From Stutzerimonas stutzeri (GTDB taxonomy: Bacteria > Pseudomonadota > Gammaproteobacteria > Pseudomonadales > Pseudomonadaceae), in assembly GCA_002339675.1 (NCBI GenBank), contig DDKB01000018.1, forward strand, positions 62,001-126,000: 64,000 bases of DNA. The letters are read 5' to 3'. The translations under genes and the position numbers were made by a program. Positions 1 to 8,258 of the stretch are shown here, piece after piece. The notes under the pieces were generated by a model that saw nothing but the letters and a program-made list of their open reading frames with translations, was not told the origin of the DNA and searched no databases. Each line of letters begins with the position of its first letter. Positions within the stretch are counted from its first letter, which is position 1.

Positions 1-318
1 CTTCAGCTCGGTGAGATAGGTGAGGGTTTCATTCTGCCGCGCCTGCAGCAGCGCCAGCATGTCATCCAGCTCGGCGAGCCGGCTGCGGGCCTTGGCCTGC
101 GCCTTGCTCTTGCCGGCGGCTCCAGCCTCGTCAAGCCTGGCGCGCGCCTTGATGACCTTTTCCTGAGTTTTACCGCGCTGCTTCTCCAGCTTGGCAAGCA
201 GCAGCTCGGCGTCTCGCTGCGCTTCGTCGCAGGCTTGCTGCAGATGGGCCATCAGGCTGTTGGACAGCTGCTGTAACAGGTGCAACGGGGTGGTGACCGC
301 AGATTGCTTGGCAGGCAT
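1..318 (-). CDS. algP: AlgP (AlgR3) N-terminal part, truncated by window start
   Basis: An open frame starts with ATG at 318 and runs without a stop off the left edge, giving 106 codons. The peptide begins MPAKQSAVTTPLHLLQQL and is a charged, Ala/Lys/Arg/Glu-rich helix, matching the amino end of the Pseudomonas AlgP family. In that family this coiled segment is followed by a long Lys-Pro-Ala-Ala histone-H1-like repeat tail that would lie outside the window. AlgP is a DNA-binding protein historically linked to alginate gene regulation. It sits just downstream of algQ on the same strand, the usual pairing, which supports the call. The C-terminal repeat region cannot be judged here. Confidence 0.8.
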   Translation of the reverse strand, partial: MPAKQSAVTTPLHLLQQLSNSLMAHLQQACDEAQRDAELLLAKLEKQRGKTQEKVIKARARLDEAGAAGKSKAQAKARSRLAELDDMLALLQARQNETLTYLTELK

Positions 319-423
319 GGACGTGCTTCCTGGCATGAAGGGATACGGCCCGGACCAGCGCAGGCCCCGCGCGCCGCTCGAAGCCGGCTGCCGGGCAACG
401 CATCGGTCGTCTCGCGTAACGGC

Positions 424-891
424 TCAGGCCGTCGCGGCGGGCTGCTTGTGGGCGGTGTGCAGCACTTCGATCAGGCAGTCTTCGAGCTCGAAACGCTCGT
501 GGAGCAGCTGCCCGAGGCGCTTCAGCTCATCCGGCAGGCCCGGGCTGTCGAGACAATCGCCCGTGTCGCAGCGATCGTTGAACGCCACGGCCACCTCGGT
601 GATGGCTTCGATCCGCGGATAGATCTGACGCGCCAGATCGAGGCCGCGGGTGTCGCCGAACGCTTCGGCCTCATTGAGCAATTGCTCGTAGATCTCGAAA
701 TGTCCGGCGGACACGTAATCGAGCAGAATTTCGCAGAACTTCTGCAAGGCGGCGCGGCTGTTCGCACTGGCGTCACTGACGTGCAGTCCATCGAACGCAG
801 TGACCAGCGCATGACGTTCCTGCAACCAGCGATCGATCAGCAGGTGCACCCCTCCCCAGCGTTCCTGGGCGTTTCGACAGCTCTCGAGCAT
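424..891 (-). CDS. algQ: AlgQ/Rsd anti-sigma-70 factor
   Basis: A 155-residue all-helical protein of the Rsd/AlgQ family, which binds region 4 of the housekeeping sigma factor and reduces its hold on RNA polymerase; in Pseudomonas it affects alginate, siderophore and virulence genes. The start MLESCRNAQERWGGVHLLID and the segment around residues 90-120 (IYPRIEAITEVAVAFNDRCD) look like family members, and the length is typical. The start is fixed by a GAGG ribosome site about 6 bases before ATG at 891. It lies between dsbB (upstream) and algP (downstream), the conserved order. Confidence 0.93.
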   Translation of the reverse strand: MLESCRNAQERWGGVHLLIDRWLQERHALVTAFDGLHVSDASANSRAALQKFCEILLDYVSAGHFEIYEQLLNEAEAFGDTRGLDLARQIYPRIEAITEVAVAFNDRCDTGDCLDSPGLPDELKRLGQLLHERFELEDCLIEVLHTAHKQPAATA

Positions 892-928
892 GTTGACCTC
901 ACTTCCCTAATCGATGATGCCTGTTGCG

Positions 929-947
929 CCGTCCTAGACGGTTTTTT
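929..947 (+). terminator. Terminator-like hairpin on the strand opposite algQ
   Basis: CCGTC-CTA-GACGG followed by six T residues reads as a small intrinsic terminator on the plus strand, about 40 bases outside the algQ start. All neighbouring genes are on the minus strand, so if it is functional it would end an antisense transcript across algQ. The stem is short (5 bp with a 3-base loop), so chance is possible. Confidence 0.3.
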
Positions 948-1104
948 GTCTGGATGAACCGGTCGCGGGTGAGTGGCAGCCAATTCGGCAGAAAACCGAC
1001 GCTGCCCGAGCAGACTAAGCTTCGCCGACCGAAGCATCAAGCAGCAGGGAGAAAATGCCTGGCAGCCCGGAATCGGCATCGCCGCGTACCGAGGATTGAC
1101 CGCC

Positions 1105-1130
1105 AGGCGCAGCGATCATTCGCTGCGCCT
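1105..1130. terminator. Perfect 11-bp stem-loop between dsbB and algQ
   Basis: AGGCGCAGCGA and TCGCTGCGCCT form a perfect inverted repeat around a 4-base loop, starting about 12 bases beyond the dsbB stop. It would form in transcripts of either strand. On the minus strand, in which dsbB is read, no T run follows the stem (a T run precedes it), so it is a candidate terminator or processing site rather than a textbook intrinsic terminator. Confidence 0.4.
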
Positions 1131-1141
1131 GACAAAAAAGG

Positions 1142-1633
1142 CTAGTCGCGCCGCAGGATCTGCCAGAAGCAGAACAGCGCCATGGCGATGAAGGCCAGCA
1201 GCGTCCATTCGGGAATACTCATGCCCAGCAGGGTCCAGCTGACCTCCGCGCATTCAGCGGTACCGTGCAGAACCAGCCGGACGATTTCCTGGAACGGCAG
1301 CGCGTCCATCATGTACTCGAGGCTGGGCAAGCAGCTCGGCAGCTCGTCGACAGGCATGTTCTGCAACCAGATCTGGCGGGTCGCTGTGGCGCCTCCGGCG
1401 ACGGCGAACAGCAGCGCGACGACGGCATAGACGCGACGTCCGGTCCGGCCCGGCCCCTGGATCGCAGCGAACAGGCAGACCAACCCGAAGCCGATCACGC
1501 AGATGCGCTGGACAATGCACAGCGGGCAGGGCGCCAGCCCGACCACATGCTCGAGGTAAAGGGCGGCAATCATCATCAGCGCGCAGCCGATGAAGGCCAG
1601 AAGGAACAGCGAACGAGGGCTGGCCAGGTTCAT
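1142..1633 (-). CDS. dsbB: Disulfide bond formation protein B (DsbB/DsbH)
   Basis: A 163-residue inner-membrane protein that reoxidises periplasmic DsbA and passes electrons to quinone. Four hydrophobic segments are visible, with the CxxC pair in CPLC near residues 36-39 in the first periplasmic loop and two further cysteines (in LPSC and AEC) in the second loop, the four catalytic cysteines expected. The start was set at ATG 1633 (MNLASPRSLFLLAF) because a GGAG site precedes it and the membrane segment begins there; the frame stays open further upstream. Its place between hemY and algQ equals PA5256 (dsbH). Confidence 0.93.
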   Translation of the reverse strand: MNLASPRSLFLLAFIGCALMMIAALYLEHVVGLAPCPLCIVQRICVIGFGLVCLFAAIQGPGRTGRRVYAVVALLFAVAGGATATRQIWLQNMPVDELPSCLPSLEYMMDALPFQEIVRLVLHGTAECAEVSWTLLGMSIPEWTLLAFIAMALFCFWQILRRD

Positions 1634-1751
1634 GGTGACTCCGCAGGCAGGAAAGTTCGCTACGGTAGTGATGTCGACGACCGCCCGCAAGCCGTACGAC
1701 AGCGGGGCGAGCGCGGCGGGAGATGCCGCACGCCCCGGCACTGCCGCGCGA

Positions 1752-2987
1752 TCAGCTAGCAGACACCGGCAGCCGGGGGTTGCTCGACTGATCGACCAGC
1801 CCCAGCCCTTCCTGGAACAGCCGGTTGCTGCGCTCGTTGTCACCCAGTTGCGCCAGCAGGCGCGCCAGCTCGGCACAGGTTTCGGCACGATGCTCCTGGC
1901 GCAGGCTTGCCTCCAGATAGTCCCGCGCCTTGCCCCACAGCTCGTTACGCAGACTCAGGCGACCTAGCGCCAGGAGCAGCTCGGCACTCTGGGGATGGGC
2001 CTTCAGCCAGCCTTCAGCATGGGCCAGTTGCCGTGCCGGCTCGCGCCCGCGCACGCGGCCGTAGCGCTCCACCAGACGCTCGTCGAACTCGCGTTTGAGC
2101 GCGGCATACAGCACCTCTTCGGCCTTCTCTTCGGCGCCAGTGCGGCGCAGCCCGTCGGTGTAGGCGCGCACTAGCAGGGGCTCGTTGCGCAACTTACCGG
2201 GCACCGCCTGCCAGCGCTGGGACAGCGCCTGCTGGGCCTCCTCCACCGGAGCGGTGCCGGTTTGCCCGGCCTGCTCCAGCGCGGCGGTCCAGGCCAGCAG
2301 CTCCAGCTCGTCGAGCCGGGCCGGCGGCAGCACCCGATGCTTGCGCAGCTCGGGCAACAGCCGGCACAGCGCTGGCCAGTCCTGCAGCTGCACGTAGAGC
2401 TGCTGCAGCAGGGTCAGCACGTAGGGGTGGCGAGGATGATCGCCGTGAAGCGCATTGAGCGACTCGCGCGCCTCGGCGTACTGACCGCGCGCGATCTGCA
2501 GCTGGGCCTGGGTCAGGCCAACGGCCAGCTGAGCTTCCGGTTCACGCTCGCGCGCCTTGCGCAGCAGCTCGTCGCTCTGCTCGTACTCGCCCAGTTCGCT
2601 CGCCGCACGGGCAGCCCCGAGGTAGTGCACCAGTGGCTGATGGTCATGCTCGGCGGCGGTCCGCAGGTGGCCCAGGGCCGGGCTCCACTGCCCTTCGGCG
2701 AGTTCGCGCATGCCCTTGTCGGACGCCTTGGCGACCCGCCGCGCCCTATGTCGGCGCGACCAGGGATTGGCCAGCGCACCGGAGGCATAGAGCAGTCCGA
2801 GCACCCAATGGACCACGACCGAAAGCAACCAGAGGCAGACCACCAGGCCAATGAAGACCCAGAAGCTCGATTCGAAGCGAAAGCGGTCATAGCTGATCAG
2901 GACATAGCCGGCATCCTGGACCACGGCCCAACCGACCAAGCCGGCCAACGCCAGCAGTAACACCACCACCACGACCAGTCGTTTCAT
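1752..2987 (-). CDS. hemY: HemY, membrane-anchored TPR protein of haem synthesis operon
   Basis: A 411-residue protein with two N-terminal membrane helices (about residues 3-25 and 40-68) followed by a long soluble helical region with tetratricopeptide-like repeats, the HemY architecture of gammaproteobacteria. In Escherichia coli HemY is needed for normal porphyrin levels; it is thought to act on or scaffold late haem enzymes and is unrelated to Bacillus HemY oxidase. The ATG overlaps the hemX stop by four bases, indicating translational coupling at the end of hemC-hemD-hemX-hemY. Confidence 0.93.
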   Translation of the reverse strand: MKRLVVVVVLLLALAGLVGWAVVQDAGYVLISYDRFRFESSFWVFIGLVVCLWLLSVVVHWVLGLLYASGALANPWSRRHRARRVAKASDKGMRELAEGQWSPALGHLRTAAEHDHQPLVHYLGAARAASELGEYEQSDELLRKAREREPEAQLAVGLTQAQLQIARGQYAEARESLNALHGDHPRHPYVLTLLQQLYVQLQDWPALCRLLPELRKHRVLPPARLDELELLAWTAALEQAGQTGTAPVEEAQQALSQRWQAVPGKLRNEPLLVRAYTDGLRRTGAEEKAEEVLYAALKREFDERLVERYGRVRGREPARQLAHAEGWLKAHPQSAELLLALGRLSLRNELWGKARDYLEASLRQEHRAETCAELARLLAQLGDNERSNRLFQEGLGLVDQSSNPRLPVSAS

Positions 2988-4273
2988 GTCCGCGTGCCCT
3001 CTTCAGCCGGCTGCTCGGCACCGGCAGGCTGCTCCGTGTCGTCGGCCGGCGCGTCCTTGGCCGGTGCGTCACTGGCGCGCGGCGGGCTCGCGCTCCGGTC
3101 CTCGGCGGATTCACGCTTCTGCACGTAGCTCTGCATGGCCTCCAGCGCCGGCGAAAGGTCCGGCAACGTGACCGCGACCTGCTGCCCGGCAAGTTGCTCG
3201 ATGCGGTCGCGCAGCCCCCGGCTCTGGCCGTTTTCTTCGCTGAAATGGTCGGCGATCAGGCGCGACGCTTGCTGCAGGGACTGCTCATAGACCTCCTGAT
3301 TACCATTGAGCACCGCCCACTGCGCCTGTTCGATGGCCAGCGAGAGCGCCAGGCGAACCTGCGCCAGACTCTGGCCGGCGAGCAACGGTTTGACATCGTT
3401 GCCGGCGTTGAAATCGATGCGCACATAGCGCGTCAGCTCGTTCGCCCAACGCTGCCAACGGCTGTCGGCCTGCCCCGAGGCGGCTTCTCCATTCACGAAA
3501 ACCGGCGCCAGGCCATTGAGCTGGCTGGCCTGGCCACGCAACGCACCCAGCTGCAAGAACAGCCCGGTACGGTCTACTTCCGGCAAGCTGCGCAGCGCTT
3601 CCAGCCCTTCCAGGAGTTTCTGCCGCGTGCCGTACGCGCCCGGATCGTCCTGCTTGCGCAGGATCAGGTCTGCTTCGGCGACCAGCGATTTGGCGCTGTT
3701 GATGTCCTGCATAGCCGACAGGCGCAGCATGGCCATGCGCAGCAAATGCTCCGCTTCGGCCAGGCGCCACTGCTCGCGGCTGGCCCCGAGCACCTGCTCG
3801 ACGCGCCCGGCGAGTCGCTGCTGATCGCTCTGCAGTTCCCCGAGCAGGCGACGACGTTCCTCAAGCTGCTCGGCCGAAGGCAGCTGTTCCAGGCGGGCTA
3901 TGCGGTTAGTCAGCTGCTGGCTGCGATCCTCGAGTTCACGCGCCTGCTGGCCCGCGGTCCGAACCGCTTCGAGCTGCTGCTGTTCCTGCGCGGTCAGCTG
4001 CCGGGTCTGCCAGACGCTGTAGCCGCCGGCCGCCAGGCCTGCCAGCGCGACCAGCAGCGCCAGGCCCGCCAGCCCCTTGCCGCTGCCACGCGAATCGGCG
4101 GCGGCCGATGGTGTCTTCGGCGGTGGGTTCTTGGGCGGTGGAGTGTGGGGGGGCGGCCCCTTCGGCGGCGCTTTCGAATCGTTCGGCGCGTCCTTCTTGA
4201 CGGGCTGCTGGGGCGTAACGGGGGCGTCGCCCGTCGGGTGCTGCGCTGCCTTATCGGAATCTACTTCGCTCAC
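2984..4273 (-). CDS. hemX: HemX, putative uroporphyrinogen-III C-methyltransferase-like protein
   Basis: A 429-residue protein with a Pro/Lys-rich disordered cytoplasmic head (about residues 1-75), one membrane helix near residues 78-98 (GLAGLALLVALAGLAAGGYS), then a coiled coil and a periplasmic helical domain. The name HemX comes from operon position in E. coli; methyltransferase activity is not established. I chose GTG at 4273 (reading SEVDSDKAAQ after the start) because a purine-rich AAGGA site precedes it and it sits 16 bases behind the hemD stop. An upstream ATG at 4363 would overlap hemD by 74 bases and adds a peptide unlike the family. It overlaps hemY by four bases. Confidence 0.88.
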   Translation of the reverse strand: MSEVDSDKAAQHPTGDAPVTPQQPVKKDAPNDSKAPPKGPPPHTPPPKNPPPKTPSAAADSRGSGKGLAGLALLVALAGLAAGGYSVWQTRQLTAQEQQQLEAVRTAGQQARELEDRSQQLTNRIARLEQLPSAEQLEERRRLLGELQSDQQRLAGRVEQVLGASREQWRLAEAEHLLRMAMLRLSAMQDINSAKSLVAEADLILRKQDDPGAYGTRQKLLEGLEALRSLPEVDRTGLFLQLGALRGQASQLNGLAPVFVNGEAASGQADSRWQRWANELTRYVRIDFNAGNDVKPLLAGQSLAQVRLALSLAIEQAQWAVLNGNQEVYEQSLQQASRLIADHFSEENGQSRGLRDRIEQLAGQQVAVTLPDLSPALEAMQSYVQKRESAEDRSASPPRASDAPAKDAPADDTEQPAGAEQPAEEGTRT

Positions 4274-4289
4274 GTTTCCATCCTTTGCA

Positions 4290-5060
4290 TCAGGAAGCGG
4301 GCTCGGGATGCCCCCGTAGCGCCGCCAGCAAAGCCGCGGTTCCGGCACCGCGACAGTCCACAATTCTTTTTGCGCCCAGAGCCGCGGCCATTTCGGCTAC
4401 GCGAGGGCTGGGTACGAACAAGGGTAGTTCACGCAACCGCGTCCACGCAGCGCCGGCCAACTGGTGCAGCGACTGCAAACCCTGTCCACTGCTGACCACC
4501 AGGCCATTCAGCCGTTCCGAATCGATAGCCTGGACCAACGCACCGGGCGGATATGTCGGCAGCACGCGGCGGTACAACTCGAGCGTGTCGACCCGCGCGC
4601 CTCGGCCGCGAAGCGTCTCGGCGATCAGCTCGCGCCCGCCCTCGCCGCGCAGTATCAATACCCTCGGCGCCTCCACGTCGAGCGCCGCGATCAGTTCAGG
4701 CAGGGCCAGCAGGGCCTCGCTGTCGTCTCCGGCGGACGGCCAGCTGGCAGCCAGGCCGTGGGCCTGGAGGATAGCCCCCGTCGCGGCGCCAACACTGAAC
4801 CAGGCCGGGCCAGACGGCAGCTGCGGCCAGTCACGGGCGAGCCGCGCTAACCCCAGCCGTGCGGCCGGCTTGCTCACCACGATTACCGCGCAGTAAGCCG
4901 CCAGCGCCTGCAGCACGGCGCGCTGCGCAGCCGTCTCGTCCACCGGCTCGATGGCCATGAGCGGCAGGCTGGCGCTGTGGACACCCGCCTCGGCCAGTGC
5001 CGCCGCCAGGGCCTCGCACTCGTCGGCAGGGCGGGTCAGCAACAGGCGCCAGGCGCTCAC
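4290..5060 (-). CDS. hemD: Uroporphyrinogen-III synthase
   Basis: A 256-residue enzyme that cyclises hydroxymethylbilane to uroporphyrinogen III with inversion of ring D. The opening LLLTRPADECEALAAAL and the motif GLVVSSGQGLQSL in the C-terminal half are typical of the bilobal HemD fold, which is otherwise poorly conserved. The start overlaps the hemC stop by four bases, so the two consecutive steps of tetrapyrrole synthesis are translationally coupled. Confidence 0.95.
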   Translation of the reverse strand: MSAWRLLLTRPADECEALAAALAEAGVHSASLPLMAIEPVDETAAQRAVLQALAAYCAVIVVSKPAARLGLARLARDWPQLPSGPAWFSVGAATGAILQAHGLAASWPSAGDDSEALLALPELIAALDVEAPRVLILRGEGGRELIAETLRGRGARVDTLELYRRVLPTYPPGALVQAIDSERLNGLVVSSGQGLQSLHQLAGAAWTRLRELPLFVPSPRVAEMAAALGAKRIVDCRGAGTAALLAALRGHPEPAS

Positions 5061-5995
5061 GCGTGGCCTGCCTCACCATAGATATCCTGGAGAATCTTGC
5101 CCGCGCCCTGCTGCAGCAGCGCTTCGGCAATGCGTACCCCCAGGGTTTCGGCCTCGGCCCGAGGCGCGCGGCCCTCGGCGCGCAACAACACCGTACCGTC
5201 GGGCTGACCGACCAGGCCGCGCAGCCAGATCTGCTCGCCCTCGAGGACCGCGTAGCAGGCGATTGGCACCTGGCAGCCACCATTCAGGTGGCGGTTCAGG
5301 GCGCGCTCGGCACTCACGCGCAGCGCCGTCTGCGGATCGTTCAGGCACTGCAGCAGCTGGTGAAGCTCGCTGTCCGCGGTACGGCACTCGATGCCCACCG
5401 CGCCCTGGCCACCGGCCGGCAGGCTCTCTTCGACACCGATGCTGGCGCGGATTCGCTCACCGAAGCCCAGGCGGATCAGGCCGGCGGCAGCCAAGATGAT
5501 GGCGTCGTATTCGCCGGCGTCGAGCTTCGCCAGGCGGGTATTCACGTTGCCGCGCAGAAACTGGATCTTCAGGTCGGGCCGCCGCGCCAGCAGTTGCGCC
5601 TGGCGCCGCAGGCTGGAGGTTCCGACCACCGCACCGGCGGGCAGCGCATCGACGCTGTCGTACCGGTTGGACACGAAGGCGTCACGCGGGTCTTCGCGTT
5701 CGCAGATGCAGTACAGGCCGAGCCCTTCGGGGAACTCCATCGGCACGTCTTTCATGGAATGCACGGCGATATCCGCCTCGCCTTCCATCAGCGCCGTTTC
5801 CAGCTCCTTGACGAACAGGCCCTTGCCGCCGATCTTCGCCAGCGGCGCATCGAGCAGCTTGTCACCGCGGCTGACCATCGGCGCCAGGGTGACGGTGACG
5901 TCCGGGTGCGCGGCTTCCAGGCGAGCCTTGACGTATTCGGCCTGCCAAAGGGCCAGGGCGCTCTTGCGGGTGGCGATGCGAATTTCGCGGGACAT
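5057..5995 (-). CDS. hemC: Porphobilinogen deaminase (hydroxymethylbilane synthase)
   Basis: A 312-residue cytoplasmic enzyme that joins four porphobilinogens into hydroxymethylbilane. Conserved features include GDKLLDAPLAKIGGKGLFVKEL, the arginine-rich GTSSLRRQAQL, and the dipyrromethane cofactor cysteine in LNGGCQVPI (about residue 241). Two in-frame ATGs occur; I prefer 5995 (MSREIRIATRKSAL), which matches the family start and has a GGAA site about 8 bases upstream, over 6001, whose putative site touches the start codon. First gene of the hemCDXY run, read away from algR. Confidence 0.97.
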   Translation of the reverse strand: MSREIRIATRKSALALWQAEYVKARLEAAHPDVTVTLAPMVSRGDKLLDAPLAKIGGKGLFVKELETALMEGEADIAVHSMKDVPMEFPEGLGLYCICEREDPRDAFVSNRYDSVDALPAGAVVGTSSLRRQAQLLARRPDLKIQFLRGNVNTRLAKLDAGEYDAIILAAAGLIRLGFGERIRASIGVEESLPAGGQGAVGIECRTADSELHQLLQCLNDPQTALRVSAERALNRHLNGGCQVPIACYAVLEGEQIWLRGLVGQPDGTVLLRAEGRAPRAEAETLGVRIAEALLQQGAGKILQDIYGEAGHA

Positions 5996-6169
5996 GGGCA
6001 TTTCCAGACAGATGAACTGCCGGCGATGATAACAGGCCGGGCAACCCGGCTGGGTTGGCAGGAATCAAGGAAAGCGGGGGAAGCGGGGCGCTTGACGCTT
6101 GAAGCGGCCCAGCCTGGCGCCGGGCAACGACGCGGCCGTTCGGCTCCCAGCGCTTGCCCCGTCTCCCCC

Positions 6170-6916
6170 TCAAAGATGCTGCATCAGCTTGCGCACCCCG
6201 GCGACGTGCCGCCGGCTCACGGTCAGCGGCTCGCCTTCGAGCCCCTTGAGGAACAGCTGGAAATGCCCGAGCGGCGTGCGTTGCAGGCGCTCGATGCGGT
6301 CCCGGTAGACAAGCGCGTTGCGGTGGATGCGCACGAAGCGTTCACCGAACTCGTCCTCGAGTGCCTTCAGCGGCTCGTCCAGCAGCACCTCGCCGCCCTC
6401 GTGGCGCAGCGTCACGTACTTGTGGTCGGCAATGAAGTAGATCACCTGGGCCAGGGGAATCAGTTCGATGCCCTTGCGCGTGCGGGCGCTGATATGGCTG
6501 CGCGGGCCGGTGCCGGACACCGCCGCGGGGCGGGTCAACGCGGCCAGCTGCACGCGGTTCGGCCGCTCGGCCTTCTTCAGGGCTTCGGCAAGGTGCTCGG
6601 GACGCACGGGCTTGACCAGATAGCCCACCGCACTGACCTGGAACGCCTCGAGGGCGAATTCGTCGTGCGCGGTGCAGAAGATCACCGCCGGCGGCGCATC
6701 GCGCTCGCACAGTTTGGCCGCGACCTGCAGGCCGTCGAGGCCCGGCATACGGATATCCAGCAACACGACATCAGGCCGCAGGTCCTCGATCAGGGACAGT
6801 GCTTCCTCGCCATTGGAGGCGGAAGGTTCCAGGACACGATAGCCGTCAAGGTCACCTACCAGTCGGCTAAGGCGCTCGCGGGCTAGAGGTTCGTCATCGA
6901 CAATCAGCACATTCAT
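6170..6916 (-). CDS. algR: AlgR response regulator (LytTR family)
   Basis: A 248-residue regulator with a receiver domain (residues 1-120; acidic pair DD at 7-8, phospho-acceptor D54 in LLDIRMPG, K at about 104) and a LytTR DNA-binding domain (about 145-248). In Pseudomonas AlgR controls alginate synthesis, type IV pilus twitching through fimU-pilE, cyanide and other virulence traits. The start at 6916 (MNVLIVDDEPLARERL) equals the family start; the frame is open 11 codons further but those residues are not conserved. It overlaps algZ by four bases. Confidence 0.97.
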   Translation of the reverse strand: MNVLIVDDEPLARERLSRLVGDLDGYRVLEPSASNGEEALSLIEDLRPDVVLLDIRMPGLDGLQVAAKLCERDAPPAVIFCTAHDEFALEAFQVSAVGYLVKPVRPEHLAEALKKAERPNRVQLAALTRPAAVSGTGPRSHISARTRKGIELIPLAQVIYFIADHKYVTLRHEGGEVLLDEPLKALEDEFGERFVRIHRNALVYRDRIERLQRTPLGHFQLFLKGLEGEPLTVSRRHVAGVRKLMQHL

Positions 6917-7995
6917 ATGGTTCTGGCTTCCTGCTGTTGTGTCGCACACGGATAGCGTAGACAGGTGTAGTGACGGGCGTTACGCCGCTCCACGCTGAGA
7001 CTCGCTGCGGGACCGAAAAGTGCCGTCAGTCGTGCGTCGATGTTGTGCAACGCCTGGCGAGTGCCCCGCGATGGCTGGGCTTGAGCGCTCTCGTCGAAGG
7101 GGTTGCTGACCTCCAGTTGCAGCATGCCGTTCTCGTAGCGGGCCGTGACGCTGACCACCCCACCCTCGATCCGCGGCTGGATACCATGGATCAGCGCATT
7201 TTCCAGCAAGGGCTGCAAGGATAGCTGCGGAATCGGCAGGTCGTCGGGTACGCCATCGACCGCCCATTCGACCTGCAGCCGCTCGCCGAGGCGGTACTGC
7301 TCGATGGCCAGGTAGCGTCGCGAGAGTTCCAGCTCGTCGCGCCAGGCCACCAGGGTGCCGGGGCGTGCCAGGCTGGCGCGAAACAGGTCGGACAGGTCCA
7401 GCACCGCCTGCTCGGCCCGGGGCGGATCGGTGGCGATGAGCGCGGCGATGCTATTCAGGCTGTTGAACAGGAAATGCGGGCGAATGCGCGCCTGCAGTGA
7501 CTCGATCCGCGCCTTGAGCTCGGCCTGCTCCTGCCGCCGCCACTGACTTTGCAGGTAGAAATAACGCAGCAACAGGCCGGACATGATCAGGCTGATGAGC
7601 GCGTGACGCAGGTACAGGTTGGCCTCGCCGACGCGACTCAGCGGGCCGCCGAGCTGGTAGATATCGGCCACCGCCGTGCAGGCCAGGGTCAGGCCAACGA
7701 CCATGGCGCAGCAGACCAGCCCCGCCAGCCAGGCGGGCAGCCGCGCCAGCAAAGGGCGCAACTGGCAGGTCAGTCCTGCCGACAGCAGCATCACCCACTG
7801 CACGAACAGCGACGACAAGGCCAGCCGCATCCAGTTGAAGCCCGGCTGCATCGGCTCGGCGAGCACCAGCACCAGCACCAGCAGCTCGGCCAGCAGCACC
7901 AGCCCGAGCAGCGCTTCGGGCTGGCACAGTTCCGGCACGAAGAATTCGTCGGTGGCGCCCTCAGGGCGGGGCCGATCAGGTCGTTGCAGTTTCAT
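6913..7995 (-). CDS. algZ: AlgZ/FimS membrane sensor histidine kinase
   Basis: A 360-residue LytS-type kinase partner of AlgR. About four to six hydrophobic segments occupy residues 25-145, followed by a His-kinase domain with the phospho-acceptor histidine in RIRPHFLFNSLNS (H174) and the N box LQPLLENALIHGIQP. Kinases of this type lack the classic H-box and G-box layout, as seen here. The start is ATG 7995 (MKLQRPDRPRPEG); upstream sequence in frame is Arg-rich and unlike a leader. The stop overlaps the algR start, so sensor and regulator are coupled. Confidence 0.95.
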   Translation of the reverse strand: MKLQRPDRPRPEGATDEFFVPELCQPEALLGLVLLAELLVLVLVLAEPMQPGFNWMRLALSSLFVQWVMLLSAGLTCQLRPLLARLPAWLAGLVCCAMVVGLTLACTAVADIYQLGGPLSRVGEANLYLRHALISLIMSGLLLRYFYLQSQWRRQEQAELKARIESLQARIRPHFLFNSLNSIAALIATDPPRAEQAVLDLSDLFRASLARPGTLVAWRDELELSRRYLAIEQYRLGERLQVEWAVDGVPDDLPIPQLSLQPLLENALIHGIQPRIEGGVVSVTARYENGMLQLEVSNPFDESAQAQPSRGTRQALHNIDARLTALFGPAASLSVERRNARHYTCLRYPCATQQQEARTI

Positions 7996-8258
7996 CAAAT
8001 GAGTTTCCCCGCGCCCGGGGCGCGACGCAATGCAACAGGACGAATGCGGCCGATACGCGCGGCGCCGCGGCGTGATTGTGCGCAGCCCGCGCGCCGAATG
8101 CATCCCGGTTTCGGCGAAAAACGGGAACCGCCCTGGCAAACCTAAGCTCCCGACACGCCGCTAAAGGCACTGGAACGCGTGCCGATATCCACACATGGCC
8201 TGACGATTGCTTGCCACCCTGACCAGTAATGGCCGCCGTTGCGGCAGGAGATGGAACC

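Noticed and set aside
4997..6886. A 629-codon open frame on the plus strand across hemC and algR
   Set aside because: It is antisense to several well-recognised genes in one continuous GC-rich block, where long shadow frames are common, and its product resembles no protein.
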